A stretch of DNA of 64,000 bases from CAWFQB01 sp965277875 (GCA_965277875.1 CBDIDV010000002.1:3286001-3350000); one strand, 5' to 3'; shown: positions 33,501 through 43,300, counted from the first letter of the stretch. Notes: a model not told the origin generated them from the letters alone. Made by a program: numbers and translations.

Positions 33501-34316
33501 GTGCTTGCAATGAACTACCGGGGGCCGCTCCGGGTACGCATTGACCATAAACCTATGCCCACGATCCTGCACCCCCAGGACGCCATCGTTCGGGTCACGC
33601 GCTCATGCATCTGCGGTTCCGACCTGCACCTGTATAACGGCAGCGTGCCGGACACGCGGCCCGGCATGACATTTGGACACGAGTTTACGGGCATCGTCGA
33701 GGAGATTGGGCCGGACGTGCAGAAGCTGAAAGTCGGCGATCACGTTCTGGTTCCGTTTAACATCGCCTGCGGCAAGTGCGTGTTCTGCCAGCAGGAACTT
33801 TACGGCAACTGCCACGAGTCCAATCCCCAGGCTACGGCTGTCGGCGGCATCTTCGGGTATTCGCACACGGCGGGCGGCTACGACGGCGGGCAGGCGGAAT
33901 ATGCCCGCGTCCCGTATGCCGATGTGAGTCCGACCGTGATCCCGCAGGGGATGCACGTAGACGACGCCGTGATGCTGACGGACGTGGTTCCGACCGGCTA
34001 TCAGGCGGCGGAAATGGCGGGAATACAGCCCGGCGACACGGTCGTCGTGTTCGGCGCGGGGCCGGTAGGCATCATGGCCGCCCGGTGCGCGTGGCTGTTC
34101 GGGGCGGGACGTGTGATTATCATTGACCATGTGGAGTACCGCCTGGACTTTGCGCGTAAATACTGCCCCTGCGAGGCGTACAACTTTAAATCCCTGGGCG
34201 ACCCCGTCCTGTTCCTCAAGCGAACGACCGACTGGCTGGGCGCGGACGTGTGCATTGACGCCGTGGGCGCGGAAGCGGCGGGCGCGGCGATGCAGACCCT
34301 TTTGGGCCGGGCTTGA
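33501..34316 (+). CDS. Zinc-dependent alcohol dehydrogenase, N-terminal part (frameshifted gene)
   Basis: The likely start is a GTG at 33501 (AGGAG 8 nt upstream) giving MLAMNYRGPLRVRIDHKPM. Motifs: CICGSDLHLYNG, GHEFTGIVEEIGPDV (catalytic zinc), the four-cysteine structural zinc lobe CGKCVFCQQELYGNC, and the Rossmann motif VVVFGAGPVGIMAA. The frame ends at a TGA (34314-34316) after AAMQTLLGRA. The rest of the same protein continues in the -1 frame from about 34298. A single missing base in the TTTTGGG run at 34300-34306 explains this. Glutathione-independent aldehyde/alcohol dehydrogenases of this type have about 380 residues when intact. Confidence 0.85.
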   Translation: MLAMNYRGPLRVRIDHKPMPTILHPQDAIVRVTRSCICGSDLHLYNGSVPDTRPGMTFGHEFTGIVEEIGPDVQKLKVGDHVLVPFNIACGKCVFCQQELYGNCHESNPQATAVGGIFGYSHTAGGYDGGQAEYARVPYADVSPTVIPQGMHVDDAVMLTDVVPTGYQAAEMAGIQPGDTVVVFGAGPVGIMAARCAWLFGAGRVIIIDHVEYRLDFARKYCPCEAYNFKSLGDPVLFLKRTTDWLGADVCIDAVGAEAAGAAMQTLLGRA

Positions 34317-34654
34317 AGGCGGTCGGCGGCGCGGCGACGGCTTTGCATTGGGCCATCAACGGCGTGAAAAAAGGCGGCATCGTCAGCATCGTGGGCGTGT
34401 ACGGGCCGATTGGCGCGCTCGTCCCCATCGGCAACGTAGTCAACAAGGGACTGACCATCCGGGCGAACCAGGCCTCAGTGAAGCGGCTGCTGCCGCGCCT
34501 GATCGCGCATGTGCAGAGCGGCGTCCTCGATCCCAAAGCGCTTATCACGCACCGCATCCCCCTGGAAGAAGTGTCGGACGGGTATCGCATCTTTTCGGGC
34601 AAGCTGGACAACTGCATCAAGCCCGTGCTGATCCCGCCCTCCGCCCGCATGTAA
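34313..34654 (+). CDS. Zinc-dependent alcohol dehydrogenase, C-terminal part (frameshifted gene)
   Basis: This frame holds the missing C-terminal third: GLKAVGGAATALHWAINGVKKGGIVSIVGVYG, NKGLTIRANQASVKRLLPRLI, ITHRIPLEEVSDGYRIFSGKLDNCIKPVL. It continues the dehydrogenase encoded at 33501-34316. A TTG at 34313 could in principle start translation but has no Shine-Dalgarno. The two pieces most likely represent one gene with a one-base deletion or a sequencing error. Confidence 0.8.
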   Translation: MKAVGGAATALHWAINGVKKGGIVSIVGVYGPIGALVPIGNVVNKGLTIRANQASVKRLLPRLIAHVQSGVLDPKALITHRIPLEEVSDGYRIFSGKLDNCIKPVLIPPSARM

Positions 34655-34760
34655 ACAGCGCGCAGCCTGTACATCAGCCCAGGTCAACCATAAGCCAACC
34701 CGCAAGAAATCATAAGCAGCGGAACGTAACTGCAACTGAAAGCAAACGAAAGCAAACAGC

Positions 34761-35243
34761 ATGGAAAATACAACCATAGACCCCGCGCAGGTCAGGGGAT
34801 GGGGCGTGGACGCCGACCCAAAAAACGATCCCACGTACCCGATGAAAACGCGCAACAACGGCGAACACGCGGGGTATAGCTGGGAACGCCCGCCGCAGCA
34901 GCCGCCAAGCGTCGAGATTTTGCAGTCCAACGAGCGGCCCTTTACGACAGCAGTGTTCGGCACGTCCACGCCGCCGTCGGGTCTGAGCGGCGCAATGCGG
35001 CGGTACGCGTTCAAGTACAGCGAGGGCAGTTATGGTCACTGGGTTCCGTTAATACTGGCGGATCAGGTGGGCATGATCGAGGGAGTCGTCGAAGACATCG
35101 CGCACGGCCACATCCCCAACATCCCCGCTGAGATGGGCTGGAAAGCGGACTGGCAGCACAACCGCCAGAACTTTGTGACCAAGCTGCTCATCGGTACGGT
35201 GGTGACGGCAGGCATCGTCGCCCACCTGCGCCGCAAAAAGTAA
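34761..35243 (+). CDS. Conserved hypothetical protein found beside zinc alcohol dehydrogenases
   Basis: 160 residues from the ATG at 34761. It begins IDPAQVRGWGVDADPKNDPTYPM, then RPPQQPPSVEILQSNERPFTTAVFGTSTPPSGLSG and GHWVPLILADQVGMIEGVVEDIAHGHIPNIPAEMG. A single C-terminal membrane helix (LLIGTVVTAGIVAHL) is followed by a RRKK anchor. From memory, proteins of this kind sit next to such dehydrogenases in other bacteria. Its job is unknown. It is 106 bp downstream of the broken dehydrogenase. Confidence 0.75.
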   Translation: MENTTIDPAQVRGWGVDADPKNDPTYPMKTRNNGEHAGYSWERPPQQPPSVEILQSNERPFTTAVFGTSTPPSGLSGAMRRYAFKYSEGSYGHWVPLILADQVGMIEGVVEDIAHGHIPNIPAEMGWKADWQHNRQNFVTKLLIGTVVTAGIVAHLRRKK

Positions 35244-35280
35244 CAACTTTTCAGCAGTACAAAGCGCACAGTGTTCATCT

Positions 35281-36447
35281 TTATTTGCCGCCATTTAGCG
35301 CCAATGTTTTCACGCGCCGCCCTGTTTGCGCTGTATATACAACGATGCGGCGCAGGCGCGGCTCCACGACCACGACCAGACCGTTCCAGAGCAGAACGTC
35401 GGCGGGCTGACGCGGGGTGGGCAGCGTTGCCGCGCGCCTGCCATCGGGCAGGTGCAAAATACGAAGCCGCACTGCTTTCCCGTTTGCATCCTCTCCCTGC
35501 TCGTCGTGGGCGGGTTCCAGCGCGACATACGGCATTGTAGAACCGGCAGAAGGCAGGTACACGCTCATGTAGCCGCGGTATTCCTGCCGTTTCACGGGCA
35601 GGGAAAGCGTTACATGACGCTGCATGTCGTGCAGCCACAGGGGAGAAACATCCGCTTTGTCCAGCGGAAGCGTCATATTCAGCACAAGCCAGCGGTCAGC
35701 AATCAGGCTGGACGGGTACAGAGGGCTTGGGAACGTGGCGGCGACGCGCAGGGTTTTGCCGTCCCGGTCTATCTCTTCCATCTGGCTCGTGGGCGCGGTT
35801 TGGGGCGATTTCAGCGCTTTGTAGGTGTCGGGATCGCCGGGGTCAGCGAACAGCAGCAGGCTTTTGCCCCGCAGAAACAGACGCGGTATTGCCGGGGGCA
35901 TGGAATACGTGCTGGTGGACGGTGCTGTAAACACGCGCAGCATTTGCAGGGCAATCGTGGGCGTAGTCTGCACCCGCACCAACTGCTGTGATTTTAGATC
36001 GTTCCCCGACCCGCGTGTCGCCTGGGTTGTGAGTATTGCCAGCAGCGCGCCGTTGAAAACTATGGTATCCCCGATGCTGACGTTCAATCCGCCGTTGTTG
36101 TAAACGCCTAATATAAAGTTTTCAAAAGCGTGTCCGCCCCACTTGCTGTCATCGTGTACCCACTGCTTGAGCGTTTCTGTCAGAGAGATTGCGCCGGTCT
36201 GCCCCGCTTTCGTTCGCACCTGAATGCTGTCGCCCGCAAGCGTCACGGTGTCGCCGTCGGGCAGGTAGAACACATCAGGCGCGTCCGGCGCTTTGCCGGG
36301 GTTGGCAATACGCAGCCGCGTTTTTCCCTGAACAAGGTACGTGTCTTTGCCCTCACGCTTTAGCGTCAGTTCCTGCGCATCTGCCGGGCCTGTCATCAGG
36401 AACACCGCAAGTACGCTCCCGATTACCGTCATTCCCGATGTTTTCAC
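35281..36447 (-). CDS. Secreted protein of unknown function
   Basis: The start chosen is the GTG at 36447 (GGGGAG 6 nt upstream); 388 residues. A signal peptide (MTVIGSVLAVFLMTGPADA-QE) is followed by beta-rich sequence: LVQGKTRLRIAN, DGDTVTLAGDSIQVRTKAG, LHLPDGRRAATLPTPRQPADVLLWNGLVVVVEPRLRRIVVY. Short beta-propeller-like blade patterns are possible, but no family motif is recognised. It faces the 34761 gene convergently with a 37-bp gap. Confidence 0.65.
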   Translation of the reverse strand: MKTSGMTVIGSVLAVFLMTGPADAQELTLKREGKDTYLVQGKTRLRIANPGKAPDAPDVFYLPDGDTVTLAGDSIQVRTKAGQTGAISLTETLKQWVHDDSKWGGHAFENFILGVYNNGGLNVSIGDTIVFNGALLAILTTQATRGSGNDLKSQQLVRVQTTPTIALQMLRVFTAPSTSTYSMPPAIPRLFLRGKSLLLFADPGDPDTYKALKSPQTAPTSQMEEIDRDGKTLRVAATFPSPLYPSSLIADRWLVLNMTLPLDKADVSPLWLHDMQRHVTLSLPVKRQEYRGYMSVYLPSAGSTMPYVALEPAHDEQGEDANGKAVRLRILHLPDGRRAATLPTPRQPADVLLWNGLVVVVEPRLRRIVVYTAQTGRRVKTLALNGGK

Positions 36448-36684
36448 GCTTACTCCCCTGTCGGCTCGCCGACGATGCTGTTTGCTGTTCACTAACGCTT
36501 TGCAATACGCCGCTTTCTCTTGTAGACAGCGCGGCGGGCAGTTCGTGACATGTTGAGTATTGATTTTGTCCTGCCAGAAGACTAACTTCAAAGACATACT
36601 ATTTTCCCCACTATGCCGAAGTATATCTTGTGCTTTTATGTCATTTTATGTTATTATTTGTACAGAAAATCGGGAGGTTGATGA

Positions 36685-36954
36685 ATGACGAACATGAACG
36701 TGTCGCTGCCGGAGACTCTGAAAGAGTACGTTGAAAATCAGGTGGCGCAGGGTGGATATGGGACGGTGAGCGAGTATTTGCGTGAATTGATACGCGAAGA
36801 CAAGAAGCGCAAAGCGGAAGACCATCTGGAGGCATTGCTTCTGGAAGGTCTCGACAGTGAGGCCATCCCCGCGACACCTGAGTTCTGGAAAGAGTTCTGG
36901 GCGCGCATTGACGCGAAGCACAAAGCAAAACGCGAGGCGGCGGGCAAATTATGA
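36685..36954 (+). CDS. parD: ParD-like ribbon-helix-helix antitoxin
   Basis: 89 residues from the ATG at 36685 (GGGAGG upstream). MNVSLPETLKEYVENQVAQGGYGTVSEYLRELIRED is the ParD ribbon-helix-helix. The helical C-terminus (EFWKEFWARIDAKHKA) would wrap the toxin. The stop overlaps the parE start by ATGA at 36951. It normally represses its own promoter together with ParE. Confidence 0.9.
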   Translation: MTNMNVSLPETLKEYVENQVAQGGYGTVSEYLRELIREDKKRKAEDHLEALLLEGLDSEAIPATPEFWKEFWARIDAKHKAKREAAGKL

Positions 36955-37292
36955 GCAATGAAGACATGCCGCAGCCTCAGATAATCGTTCGGGCCAGAGC
37001 CGCGACCGATATTGAAAACTGCATAGACTATCTGGAAGAAAACGCAACGCCGGAAACAGCCGCGCGTTTTCGCGCAGCTATTGCGGACGCGCTGGATCAA
37101 ATCAGCTTTATGCCAAGCGCGGGATCGCCTCGCAAAGTGAGGAACCCGCGTCTTCCCGGCCTGCGGATGTGGGTCGTGCCAAACTTCCGCAACTAACTGA
37201 TGTTCTACATGACGCCGGCAGGGAACATTGAAATCATACGCCTGCTCCACGGGGCGCAGAATGTCAACAGCATTTTGGAAGACGAAGATTAA
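36951..37292 (+). pseudogene. parE: ParE-like toxin gene with an in-frame TAA nonsense codon
   Basis: The frame reads IIVRARAATDIENCIDYLEENATPETAARF, then GSPRKVRNPRLPGLRMWVVPNFRN, then TAA (37194-37196). It continues in the same frame as LMFYMTPAGNIEIIRLLHGAQNVNSILEDED to a TAA at 37290-37292. Intact ParE proteins read NY(L/I)IFY at this point, so the TAA replaces a tyrosine codon (TAT/TAC). The lost part contains the last beta strands and the conserved Arg-x-LHG region, so the toxin should be inactive. The antitoxin remains intact. Confidence 0.88.
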
Positions 37293-37347
37293 CCGCTCCA
37301 TCGTCACGCCGACAAACAACAAGTAACAAGTAACAAGCAGCAAGCGA

Positions 37348-38280
37348 CTAACGCGGCACGGGGGTTTGCGTCAGGGCTTCCTCGATGATGTCAGGCGCGG
37401 ACAGGCCGCCGTAGCGGGCTTTGGTGTCCAGGGCGATGCGGTGGGCGAGGACAGGGACGGCCAGGGCGCGCACGTCTTCGGGCAGGGCGTACTCGCGGCC
37501 CGCGAGCAGGGCGCGGGCCTGCGCCATGCGGTACAGCGCCAGCGACCCGCGCGGACTGACGCTCAAACGCAGCCTCGCGTCGGCCCGCGTGGTCTCGACC
37601 AGGCGCAGCAGATACTCGGCCACGCTGCGTTCTACGCGGATCTTCTTTACCTGCTGCTGCATGTGGATCACTTCGCTGCTCGTGACGGCGGGGACCAGGC
37701 GGTCGAAGGGGTCGTTTTCGGCGTGGCTGAACAAAATCTCGATCTCATCGGCGAACGCGGGATAGCCCAGCGTGACGCGCACGGCAAAACGGTCCAACTG
37801 CGCTTCGGGCAGGGGGTATGTGCCGTGGAACTCGGTCGGGTTCTGCGTGGCGATCACGAAAAACGGCTGCGGCAGATCGCGTCGTCGGCCCTCAATCGTG
37901 ATCTGGTTTTCGCTCATCACCTCCAGCAGGGCCGACTGTGTGCGCGGGCTGGTGCGGTTGATCTCGTCGGCGAGCAGGACATTGGCGAAGACCGGCCCCT
38001 CGCGGAACTCGAACACGCCCTCTTTGGGACTGTAAAAACTGCTGCCCGTGATGTCGGCGGGCAGCAGGTCGGGCGTAAACTGGATGCGCCGAAAAATGCC
38101 GTCAATGCTGCGGGCAAGCGACTTGGCGAGCGTGGTCTTGCCGGTTCCCGGCACGTCTTCCAGGAGGACATGCCCCCCGGCCAGCAGGGCGATCACGACA
38201 AGCCGGATGCTGTCGGGCTTGCCCCGGATCACGCTTCCCAGATTGTCCTGTAGTTTTTGGATGGGTTCGGTTAGCAGCAT
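37348..38280 (-). CDS. MoxR-family AAA+ ATPase
   Basis: 310 residues from the ATG at 38280. Walker A is EDVPGTGKTTLAKSLA, Walker B VLLADEINR, then SPRTQSALLEVMSE, sensor 1 ATQNP and PEAQLDRF (arginine finger region). The C-terminal lid has VSPRGSLALYRMAQARAL. MoxR ATPases usually chaperone metal insertion together with DUF58 and vWA proteins. None adjoins it; a VIT/vWA protein lies 10 kb away. Confidence 0.93.
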   Translation of the reverse strand: MLLTEPIQKLQDNLGSVIRGKPDSIRLVVIALLAGGHVLLEDVPGTGKTTLAKSLARSIDGIFRRIQFTPDLLPADITGSSFYSPKEGVFEFREGPVFANVLLADEINRTSPRTQSALLEVMSENQITIEGRRRDLPQPFFVIATQNPTEFHGTYPLPEAQLDRFAVRVTLGYPAFADEIEILFSHAENDPFDRLVPAVTSSEVIHMQQQVKKIRVERSVAEYLLRLVETTRADARLRLSVSPRGSLALYRMAQARALLAGREYALPEDVRALAVPVLAHRIALDTKARYGGLSAPDIIEEALTQTPVPR

Positions 38281-38433
38281 AGAATGGTCGGCGGATACTC
38301 AGCGCGTGGCTGGCGGCAGGAGTTGAGATGATAGTCGTGAAATAATGGGCGTTTGATGGCGCGCGTTGAATGTTACGGATACGGACGCAGGTCGTCAGCA
38401 CAGGATGCCGCCGAGCTAAGCTGATTGCAGAAA

Positions 38434-38460
38434 GCGGGCCTTCGGCTTGCGAAGGCCCGC
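38434..38460 (-). terminator. Hairpin terminator downstream of the DUF4397 lipoprotein gene
   Basis: A perfect 11-bp stem GCGGGCCTTCG / CGAAGGCCCGC with a 5-nt loop. Read on the minus strand it is followed by TTTCTGC. It is 32 bp past the stop of the gene ending at 38493. Confidence 0.7.
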
Positions 38461-38492
38461 GCGGGCGGAGACATAACAGACCGGTCAGCCGC

Positions 38493-39299
38493 CTACGGAA
38501 CCGGGTAATCCTGCACCAGTCCGCCAACAACGGGAGCGGCGAGCGCGGCATTGGGAGAGCCGTACACGACCAGGGTGTACGCGAAGCCCGACTGCAAAGA
38601 CACAGTCGGCAGGGCCATCAGCACAGCGCCGCTTTGCGCGTCGCGTATAGACAGGCTGTACGTGGCGCCGAGCAGCGTGGCGTAGTTGCTGCTCGTATTG
38701 CCGCCCGAAGAGTAACGCCCGAACGCGATGTTGGACAGGTCCGTAATAACTGCGGGCGTATTTCCCGCCTCGTTGAAGATCGAAATGCCGTTGTTCGTGC
38801 CGGGCGCGGCGTTGATGACGCGCAGCAGGGCGTTCGCGGTCGGCTGGCCGCTGCCGTTACGCACCAGGCTGATCGGTACGGACGAGCGCACATAGATCAA
38901 CTGCGGGCCGGGGCTGCTCTGCCCGACGATGCCCGTGGCGACCAGCAGTTCGCTTGTGGAGTTCGCGCCCGTGTTGTCCTGCGGATAGTCGAATTTCTGT
39001 ACGGATTGCTGCGTCGCGCTGTTGGCGAGAAACAGGTACGTGTTTTGCCCATCGCCGGAGCCGGCGCGGCGCGTGACGGAAATCTGGCCGAACGAAACGG
39101 GAGCTGCGTTCACGGGAACCGCGCCGGGATTACGCAGCGTGACGTTGACGCCGCCCGCGCCCGCCGAACCGATCAGACCATTGAACACGCGCACGTTCGC
39201 CACCGAATTGCTGCCGCCGTCGCCGCAGCCTGCCAGAACCAGCCCAAGTAAAATCAGCGCGCCAAGCGCAGCCAATGCGCTCATGCTTCGAGACATCAT
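38493..39299 (-). CDS. DUF4397-domain lipoprotein
   Basis: The start chosen is the ATG at 39299 behind AGAGGA; 268 residues. A lipoprotein signal (LGALILLGLVLAGCGDGG) places it on the membrane outer face. Two DUF4397-like beta units follow: VANVRVFNGLIGSAGAGGVNV and LLRVINAAPGTNNGISIFNEAG, each beginning with the family's R-x-(V/I)-(N/F)-x-(A/L) strand. It ends QSGFAYTLVVYGSPNAALAAPVVGGLVQD. Function unknown; an adhesive or structural surface protein is likely. Confidence 0.88.
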   Translation of the reverse strand: MMSRSMSALAALGALILLGLVLAGCGDGGSNSVANVRVFNGLIGSAGAGGVNVTLRNPGAVPVNAAPVSFGQISVTRRAGSGDGQNTYLFLANSATQQSVQKFDYPQDNTGANSTSELLVATGIVGQSSPGPQLIYVRSSVPISLVRNGSGQPTANALLRVINAAPGTNNGISIFNEAGNTPAVITDLSNIAFGRYSSGGNTSSNYATLLGATYSLSIRDAQSGAVLMALPTVSLQSGFAYTLVVYGSPNAALAAPVVGGLVQDYPVP

Positions 39300-39909
39300 A
39301 AACCGTTTTCCTCTCTTGATATAAAATTCCGGGGTGACTTCGCCTGTGCGAGACACGCGCCCGGCGGGATTTTGTGCAGACGATGCCGTGGCTCCGAGTG
39401 TGTTTGCGAGAATGCGAGTCAGGAGAAGCGCCGCCGCCCGATACGGATATGGTGACACAGAAGATACAAAATTGATACCGGGACAAAGAAACAAAGACAA
39501 AGATACAAAGACAAACAGACGGTAGGCACAGTCGGCAGACGCGGCCCTACGGGTGTTGACGCGGTCTATACACAGGAACGCGCAGAGGTTCGGACTTGTG
39601 ACAGCCTGCCGCATGAAAATGTTTCCGGTATTTTTGATTTTTGGGTAGGAAGTCCCTCTGCGCGCGTTGAAATGTGTGACACCAAAGGCGGCTGTGCCTC
39701 GTATGCTTGATGTGAGGACGTTTAGTTTACGCAACGCCTCCGGGTTGGAAATCAACTGTGTCGGAAGAGCGGCTCGAAAGATAACGAAGAACCCGCGAGG
39801 CTCAGGCAGGCTGCGCTCGCCTGCTCCTCTTGTCTAAAAAAACAATACACCGTATAATAGGTATAATAGGCTTAGAAGTGTGCTTTGGCGTGTGGCGAAG
39901 GAGAAAGCA
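39300..39909. other. Gene-free region upstream of two divergent genes
   Basis: No convincing gene is seen in about 600 bp. Notable content: five ACAAAG/ACAAAC hexamers between 39483 and 39516, and the promoter at 39831-39858 for the gene at 39910. The hexamers read as CTTTGT on the strand of the DUF4397 gene, about 190 bp upstream of it. The middle part has mixed composition and no long inverted repeat. Confidence 0.5.
39831..39867 (+). promoter_or_regulatory. Promoter of the small membrane protein gene
   Basis: TTGTCT (39831-39836) and TATAAT (39853-39858) with 16-bp spacing. A second TATAAT at 39862-39867 lies 9 bp on. It is 43 bp upstream of the ATG at 39910. Confidence 0.6.
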
Positions 39910-40227
39910 ATGGAAATCTTATTGTTATGGCTGCTGGCCTGGATCGGGCCGGCTCTGTTGGGAACCGGGGCGTGGTGGCTGTCGAACAAAGTCAAGGGCC
40001 GTAATGGGCAGAAGGCGCTGCGCTATGCCGCCTTCGGCCTATGGACTTTGCCGTTGCGGCTGATCCTGCCGCTGCTGTTGTCCTTTGTGCTGGGCGGAAT
40101 TCTGGGCGGCTTGGGCTGGGTGCTGGGCGTTGTTATATCGGTCGGCTTTTTCGCCGCCGCGGGCAACAGCCTGCTCAAAGAGATGCGGGCGCAGCAGCGG
40201 GGCGAGTACACCGAACGCGCCATGTAG
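39910..40227 (+). CDS. Small integral membrane protein of unknown function
   Basis: The start chosen is the ATG at 39910 (AAGGAG upstream); 105 residues. Two strongly hydrophobic regions are present: ILLLWLLAWIGPALLGTGAWWL, and a long double-length one LILPLLLSFVLGGILGGLGWVLGVVISVGFFAAA. The second has glycine zippers typical of a tight hairpin. The tail is basic and acidic (KEMRAQQRGEYTER). No family is recognised. Confidence 0.65.
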   Translation: MEILLLWLLAWIGPALLGTGAWWLSNKVKGRNGQKALRYAAFGLWTLPLRLILPLLLSFVLGGILGGLGWVLGVVISVGFFAAAGNSLLKEMRAQQRGEYTERAM

Positions 40228-40263
40228 TCGCGCGCCGGAGAACGCGACCCGACACACGTTTGT

Positions 40264-40318
40264 GCAGGCGCAATATCTGAGGAAGAGCAGTCATCTTTCT
40301 ATCAGGTATTGCGCCTGC
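40264..40318. terminator. Bidirectional hairpin between convergent genes
   Basis: A perfect 12-bp stem GCAGGCGCAATA / TATTGCGCCTGC, extended by TCTGA/TCAGG, separates genes converging at 40227 (+) and 40346 (-). Confidence 0.7.
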
Positions 40319-40345
40319 GCTGTTTCCTCTATGCTCCCCCAAACC

Positions 40346-43300
40346 CTATCGTGTAAGCCGCAGGGGCCAGAACAGGGCGGGCTGCACACTGCCCGCCAGT
40401 CCGCCGCCCCACTCCATCCATCCCCGCCGCGCTCCCACCCCTTTGCCGCCGACCGTGTTGTCGTCTATATCGTTGACCAGGATGGACAGGCCCAGAGTTT
40501 GTCCCAGCATCTGTGAAGTTGTCAGAATGCGCGTCCAGGGAATAGCGGCCTCGTAAAATATGCGGCTGCCCTCACGCCGTATGGCGACCCGCCCGTCTTT
40601 GACGGCCTCGGCCACCGTCTGCCCCGCCCTGCCGTTCGGACGTGACAGACGCGCCAAAACCGGCTCCAATCCGCCTTTCGCGTTTCGCAGCAGGGCCATG
40701 CCGAACATCGCGTAAGCAGTCTCGGCCCTGCCTGGCCTTGCTGTCCCATTGCTGCCCACAGTGCCATTCGCCTTGCCGCCGCCGTTCGCCGCAAGCGCGA
40801 TCAGGACCGAGTCGCCCTGTTCCAGTTTGGACGCAAGCGTCGGGGCGACAAACACGTCGTCGGTTACAGCGCAGGCAAAGTAAAAGTAGCGCGCGTCCCA
40901 GCGCGTGAACGCATAGGCGGAGAGGTCGCTCGGCCCGCCCCAGGTTTTGCCATGCGCCTGCTCTGCCCGGCCCATGCCCAGCGGCATATCTCCTGTCCAT
41001 TCGCCCAGGTCGCCGTCTATGGCGGGCGTGGCCTGCGCGCGCGGGCAGCCAAATGGCACGCCGACATAAGCTGTCAGCGTTTGCAGCGTGCGTCCGCCGC
41101 TTTCGACCTGCACACGGGCAGGATAAACGCCGGGGATGTTTGCGGGCGGCGCGACGGCTATGGCAGCCGTTTGCGGCTTGCCGTCCGGGGGCAGGGTGAT
41201 GCTGACCGATGCTTCCCCGTCCCCGTGCAGGCGCAGAGCGAGCGGCGAGCGGCCCCGATTTATCAGCCGGACGCGCACATCGGCCGTCGTACTGCCCTCG
41301 CCCACATCGGCCCGTTCGGAGGCGAGTTCGGCGAGGAGGGCAGGCGCGACAGGCAGGGTCACGAGCGCCTGCGCGTCGCCGGTCTGCGCGCCCACTGTGA
41401 GCGTGTCATTAAAGGCCACGATGGGCGCGTGAAGCGTAAAGCGGAAGGCGCGCGTGCCGCCGGCGGGCAGCGTTCCCAGGGTCAGGCGAACAGCGGCCTG
41501 GGGCAGTACGCCCGTCGTGTTGGACGTGAGGACGGTCTCGATAGGGCGCGGCGTCGGGGACACGTTCCGCGCCGTAAGCACCACCTCAAAAGGATCGCCG
41601 CCACGCAGGGATTGCGCGGACACGGCGAGCGTAGTTTGCAGAAAGGTGGGCGCGCGGGGGGCAATGTCGAGCAGGCACACTTCACCGGGCGCGAGCAGCG
41701 TGGTCAGTTCCAGTTCCCCCGGCACGACATTGCCCGTCAGCGGTATATCGGCGGCCATGCCGTCGCCCACCCCGTTCGTTGAAGCAACAGGAGAAGTAGA
41801 AGTAGTAGAAGTAGAAGCAAGCGCGGCAGACAGGGCGGAAAGGGACAAGCCATCGCCCGACGCTATACGGGCTGCGCGCAGGCCGGCTTCGCCTGCCGCC
41901 AGATGATGCAGGCGCACCAGCACGGGCGCGTTTGCGGACGGGGCAAGCCGCGTCCCTGCGCGTTCCTCATTTGCCGCGCGCCAGAGCAGCACGCGGGTAT
42001 GCGCCCCGGACTGCGAGGCCAGGCAGCCTACGCCGCCATCGTCGCTGCGCGCGCGCAGGCGCGTTCCTGCAAGGCGGTTGAGCAGGGCGAGTGTCCCTGT
42101 CGCGTCCTCCCCTGCCATGCTGCCCCCGGACACTTCCGAATGCCCCGCGCCGCCTGTCTTTGCGCCTGCCGACTTTTCGTTTGACGTGTCCGCGCCCCGG
42201 TCCTCCGAGGCCAGTACGCCGCCAAGCGAGTTCGGAGGAAGGGAAGGAGCGGCCTCGATCACTCGGGCGCACAGGGCGACAAGATGACCGGCCGCAGACA
42301 CGCCTTCCCCGCCGGAATGTTGTACGGGCAGCGTGGGCAGCAGCAGGGTTCCTTTCAGCGCAGGGTACGCGGACAGAGCGGCGCGGACGGTTCGCGCCGA
42401 GGCTTCGGCGGCGCTCGGATCGAAAGGCAGACGCCACCCGATGCTGTCCAGGGGAATATGGGCAGGCGCACAGGCGAGGGCCGTTCGGCGCGTCCCTTCC
42501 CCGATGTCGCCGCTTGTCAGGTACACGCCCAGCGGCGCGGTCGGATACAGCGCGCGGGCCTGCCGCGCAAAGGCCGCGTACCGGGCCGAAACCTGAGCGG
42601 CATCGCCCGCCAGTTCCCAGCGGAGTATAGGGGTGGGCGACCCGGCGCGATAATGGCGCAGCGTGGCCGCGATCAGGGCGTTCCAGGCGCTTTCAGACCA
42701 CACGGGCGGGGGCTGAATAATGAACACTACATCCGCCTGATTTCGCGCCGCGCGCCTTAGTGCGGCATCTATATCTTCCCAGCGCACGACAGGCACACCG
42801 TCCGCGCCGGGCGTCACCACGCCTGCGCGGGCAAACGGGCTGATACGGGCGAGCGTCGCGCCGGACGCTTTGCTCAGGCGCGTCAGGGCAGGCGGCGCGG
42901 ACGACACAGGCTCTGAGGCATCTGCGCTCGAAACGTAGGCCGTGCCGCGCCACAGCACGGGCAAAGCGCCTTCCAGGATCGCGGCATCCACGTCCAGGCG
43001 CGCGGTCTGCGCCCCCAGTGCGGGCGAAACGGCCCCGATCAGGAATGCGCGGCGCGGCAGCGTGGGCAATAGAGGAAGGGGCGGGCCGGCAGGCGGCAGG
43101 GTGGGCGGGGCGGGCGGCACGACCGGCGCACCAGGCAGTCCGGCGTTCGGGGGTGATTTGCTGTCGGGGGCTTTTACGGCAGGAGGGAGCGGAGCGAACG
43201 CTCTACCCACCTGTGGCTTTGTGGGCAAAGGCGATTGGCCCGCTTTGTTTTGCGTCGGCCTGGGCGCGACAGGCGGGGCGACCTGACAGACAGAAGGCAG

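Noticed and set aside
34314..34316. TGA of the dehydrogenase as a selenocysteine codon, given selA in the window
   Set aside because: Reading through TGA leads to a frame with no homology; the homologous C-terminus is in another frame.
34290..34320. Programmed -1 frameshift in the alcohol dehydrogenase
   Set aside because: The 0-frame codons CTT TTG do not form an X-XXY-YYZ slippery site and the tRNAs would re-pair poorly. A lost base is simpler.
37194..37196. Stop codon recoding in parE
   Set aside because: The codon is TAA, which is not used for selenocysteine or pyrrolysine; the position is Tyr in intact ParE, so a nonsense mutation fits.
37348..38280. MoxR-DUF58-vWA operon
   Set aside because: No DUF58 or vWA gene is adjacent; the VIT/vWA gene is 10 kb away on the other strand.
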